From contig JANQJU010000065.1 in the NCBI GenBank assembly GCA_028281495.1, positions 1-64,000 on the forward strand: DNA of 64,000 bases, in the 5' to 3' direction. A program made the translations under genes and the position numbers. The stretch is from SAR324 cluster bacterium (lineage in GTDB: Bacteria; SAR324; NAC60-12). Shown in pieces: positions 63,099 to 64,000 of the stretch. How positions within the stretch are numbered: the stretch's first letter is position 1; every line of letters starts with the position of its first letter. The notes beneath the pieces are model-generated. The model did not search any database. It was not told the DNA's origin and saw only the letters and a program-made list of their open reading frames with translations.

Positions 63099-64000
63099 TT
63101 ATTGCAGGGACGGCGGAAGCCCTTTGCCGTCAAATACAACTTGGCCCAATTCGATCTTCACCACACGATCGGCCAGATGGAAATAGCGATCATCATGCGT
63201 AACCGCTATCACTGTTTTTCCATTTTGGCGACACTCTGGCAGCAGTTCTTGGTAGAAGAATTCACGGAATTCAGGATCTTGATCGGCAGCCCATTCATCA
63301 AACACATAAATAGGACATTCTTCCAATAAAGCCATGACCAAGGCTACCCGTTTACGCTGTCCCGTGGACAGTTTCACATTGGTCAACTTTCCTTCAACAA
63401 ACTGAGTACTATCCTTGACTTGCATCCTTTCCAGCCATCGATTCACCTCAGCGTCCTGAGGATGACTACTTCCGAAAAATTGATCGAATAAATGGAAATC
63501 CGCAAATATTGTAGAAAACAAACGGCTATGCTGCTCAGGAATGAACGGTTCCCCATTGAGTAAAATCTCACCCGAATGGGAAGGGTAGAGTCCGGTGAGC
63601 ACCTTGAGAAGTGTGGATTTTCCACTCCCATTCCCCCCCACAATGAATACAATTTCTCCAGCCCGGATTTGGGTTGAGATTGGACCTATATGAAAGCAGG
63701 GCATTCCCTGCGAATCGGTGTAGGTGAACTGGAGTTCTCGACATTCGAGGCTCGCAAATCGGAAAGAGTCTTCCAATTGCCCCTCTTCCGTATTCTTTTG
63801 GGATTGCGACTCTGCTTGATTGACTTCTTGTTGTATGGCTTGAAGGCGATTGATGGCAGTTTTTGCCAACAATATCTTTGGAGCGGTGTGAAACATCCAA
63901 GGCAAATTTGAAAATAAGATGATGAGCATCACCTGAACAGAATTTTCATGACCATCGGAAGACAGTAGAGGAAAGATAAATACTAAAATGCCCGCGATTA
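63099..64000 (-). CDS. Cyclic-peptide-export type ABC transporter (5' part outside window)
   Basis: The window contains the last 300 codons; the reading frame stays open to position 64000, so the N-terminal membrane domain is cut off. The end of the last membrane helix is visible, then the ATPase domain with Walker A GGNGSGKST, signature LSTGQRKRVAL, Walker B CPIYVFDEWAADQ (acidic pair DE) and the H-loop VTHDDRYF. The fused permease-ATPase layout and LSTGQRKR signature match the SyrD/PvdE/YojI group that exports peptides or siderophore precursors. It is convergent with the aminotransferase, ending 1 bp away. The substrate is unknown. Confidence 0.88.
   Translation of the reverse strand, partial: IAGILVFIFPLLSSDGHENSVQVMLIILFSNLPWMFHTAPKILLAKTAINRLQAIQQEVNQAESQSQKNTEEGQLEDSFRFASLECRELQFTYTDSQGMPCFHIGPISTQIRAGEIVFIVGGNGSGKSTLLKVLTGLYPSHSGEILLNGEPFIPEQHSRLFSTIFADFHLFDQFFGSSHPQDAEVNRWLERMQVKDSTQFVEGKLTNVKLSTGQRKRVALVMALLEECPIYVFDEWAADQDPEFREFFYQELLPECRQNGKTVIAVTHDDRYFHLADRVVKIELGQVVFDGKGLPPSLQ

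Overview
The window comes from a Gram-negative bacterium of proteobacterial type. Evidence is a TonB-dependent receptor, two further outer-membrane-type proteins (a beta-barrel and a lipoprotein), an IHF/HU protein, argC, tldD/pmbA, LysR and MarR regulators, and SD-led genes of moderate GC content. The many class III cyclases with HAMP, GAF or Cache modules and the long TPR, HEAT and WD40 proteins recall aquatic delta-like or SAR324-like lineages. That placement is an impression; no marker gene fixes it. No rRNA, tRNA or CRISPR array was seen.

Layout. 0-2.2 kb: a Rpn-type PD-(D/E)XK nuclease gene, a Fic gene, and a scar that looks like an almost completely deleted second copy of the nuclease element. 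2.2-5.6 kb: an iron-uptake type pair (PepSY membrane protein and TonB receptor). 6-9.1 kb: a small protein and a large metzincin-like protease embedded in lectin or sialidase-like repeats. 9.3-10.8 kb: a LOV (blue-light) histidine kinase. 10.8-16 kb: a MarR-controlled export operon, an RND pump fused to a LolA-like domain plus an outer-membrane beta-barrel, with matching palindromic operators at both promoters. 16.1-18.5 kb: an IS66-type element with tnpC inverted relative to tnpA/tnpB and interrupted by a stop codon. 18.8-20.5 kb: an AT-rich methyltransferase/LysR pair. 21-28.3 kb: pentapeptide protein, ketopantoate reductase-like protein, heme c chemoreceptor, universal stress protein, LysR, GST and alcohol dehydrogenase.

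28.4-32.1 kb: a tightly overlapping operon of a catalytically dead HtrA-like PDZ protein, TldD and PmbA/TldE. 32.5-39.8 kb: a GAF cyclase lacking one metal-binding Asp, a lipoprotein, IHF/HU, an AI-2E-type permease and a hybrid kinase. 40.3-48.7 kb: two paralogous GT-C/TPR membrane proteins around a TPR protein and argC, then a metallophosphoesterase-like protein. 48.8-50.9 kb: a WD40 protein, a DEDDh exonuclease and a small membrane protein.

50.9-61.6 kb is a long run of minus-strand genes: a polyamine-type binding protein, a Cache-HAMP adenylate cyclase, an NTT-like transporter with HEAT repeats, a cyclic-nucleotide-binding-like protein, a DUF697 protein, an SPFH/band-7 protein, a Cys-rich secreted protein and an ABC-type binding protein. 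Its core overlaps by 4 bp or is separated by a few bases. It is the best candidate for an undescribed membrane-linked cAMP signalling system. The window ends with a PLP aminotransferase and the 3' part of a peptide-export ABC transporter running off the edge.

Several genes carry short tandem repeats of 12-18 bp, suggesting a general tendency to slippage.
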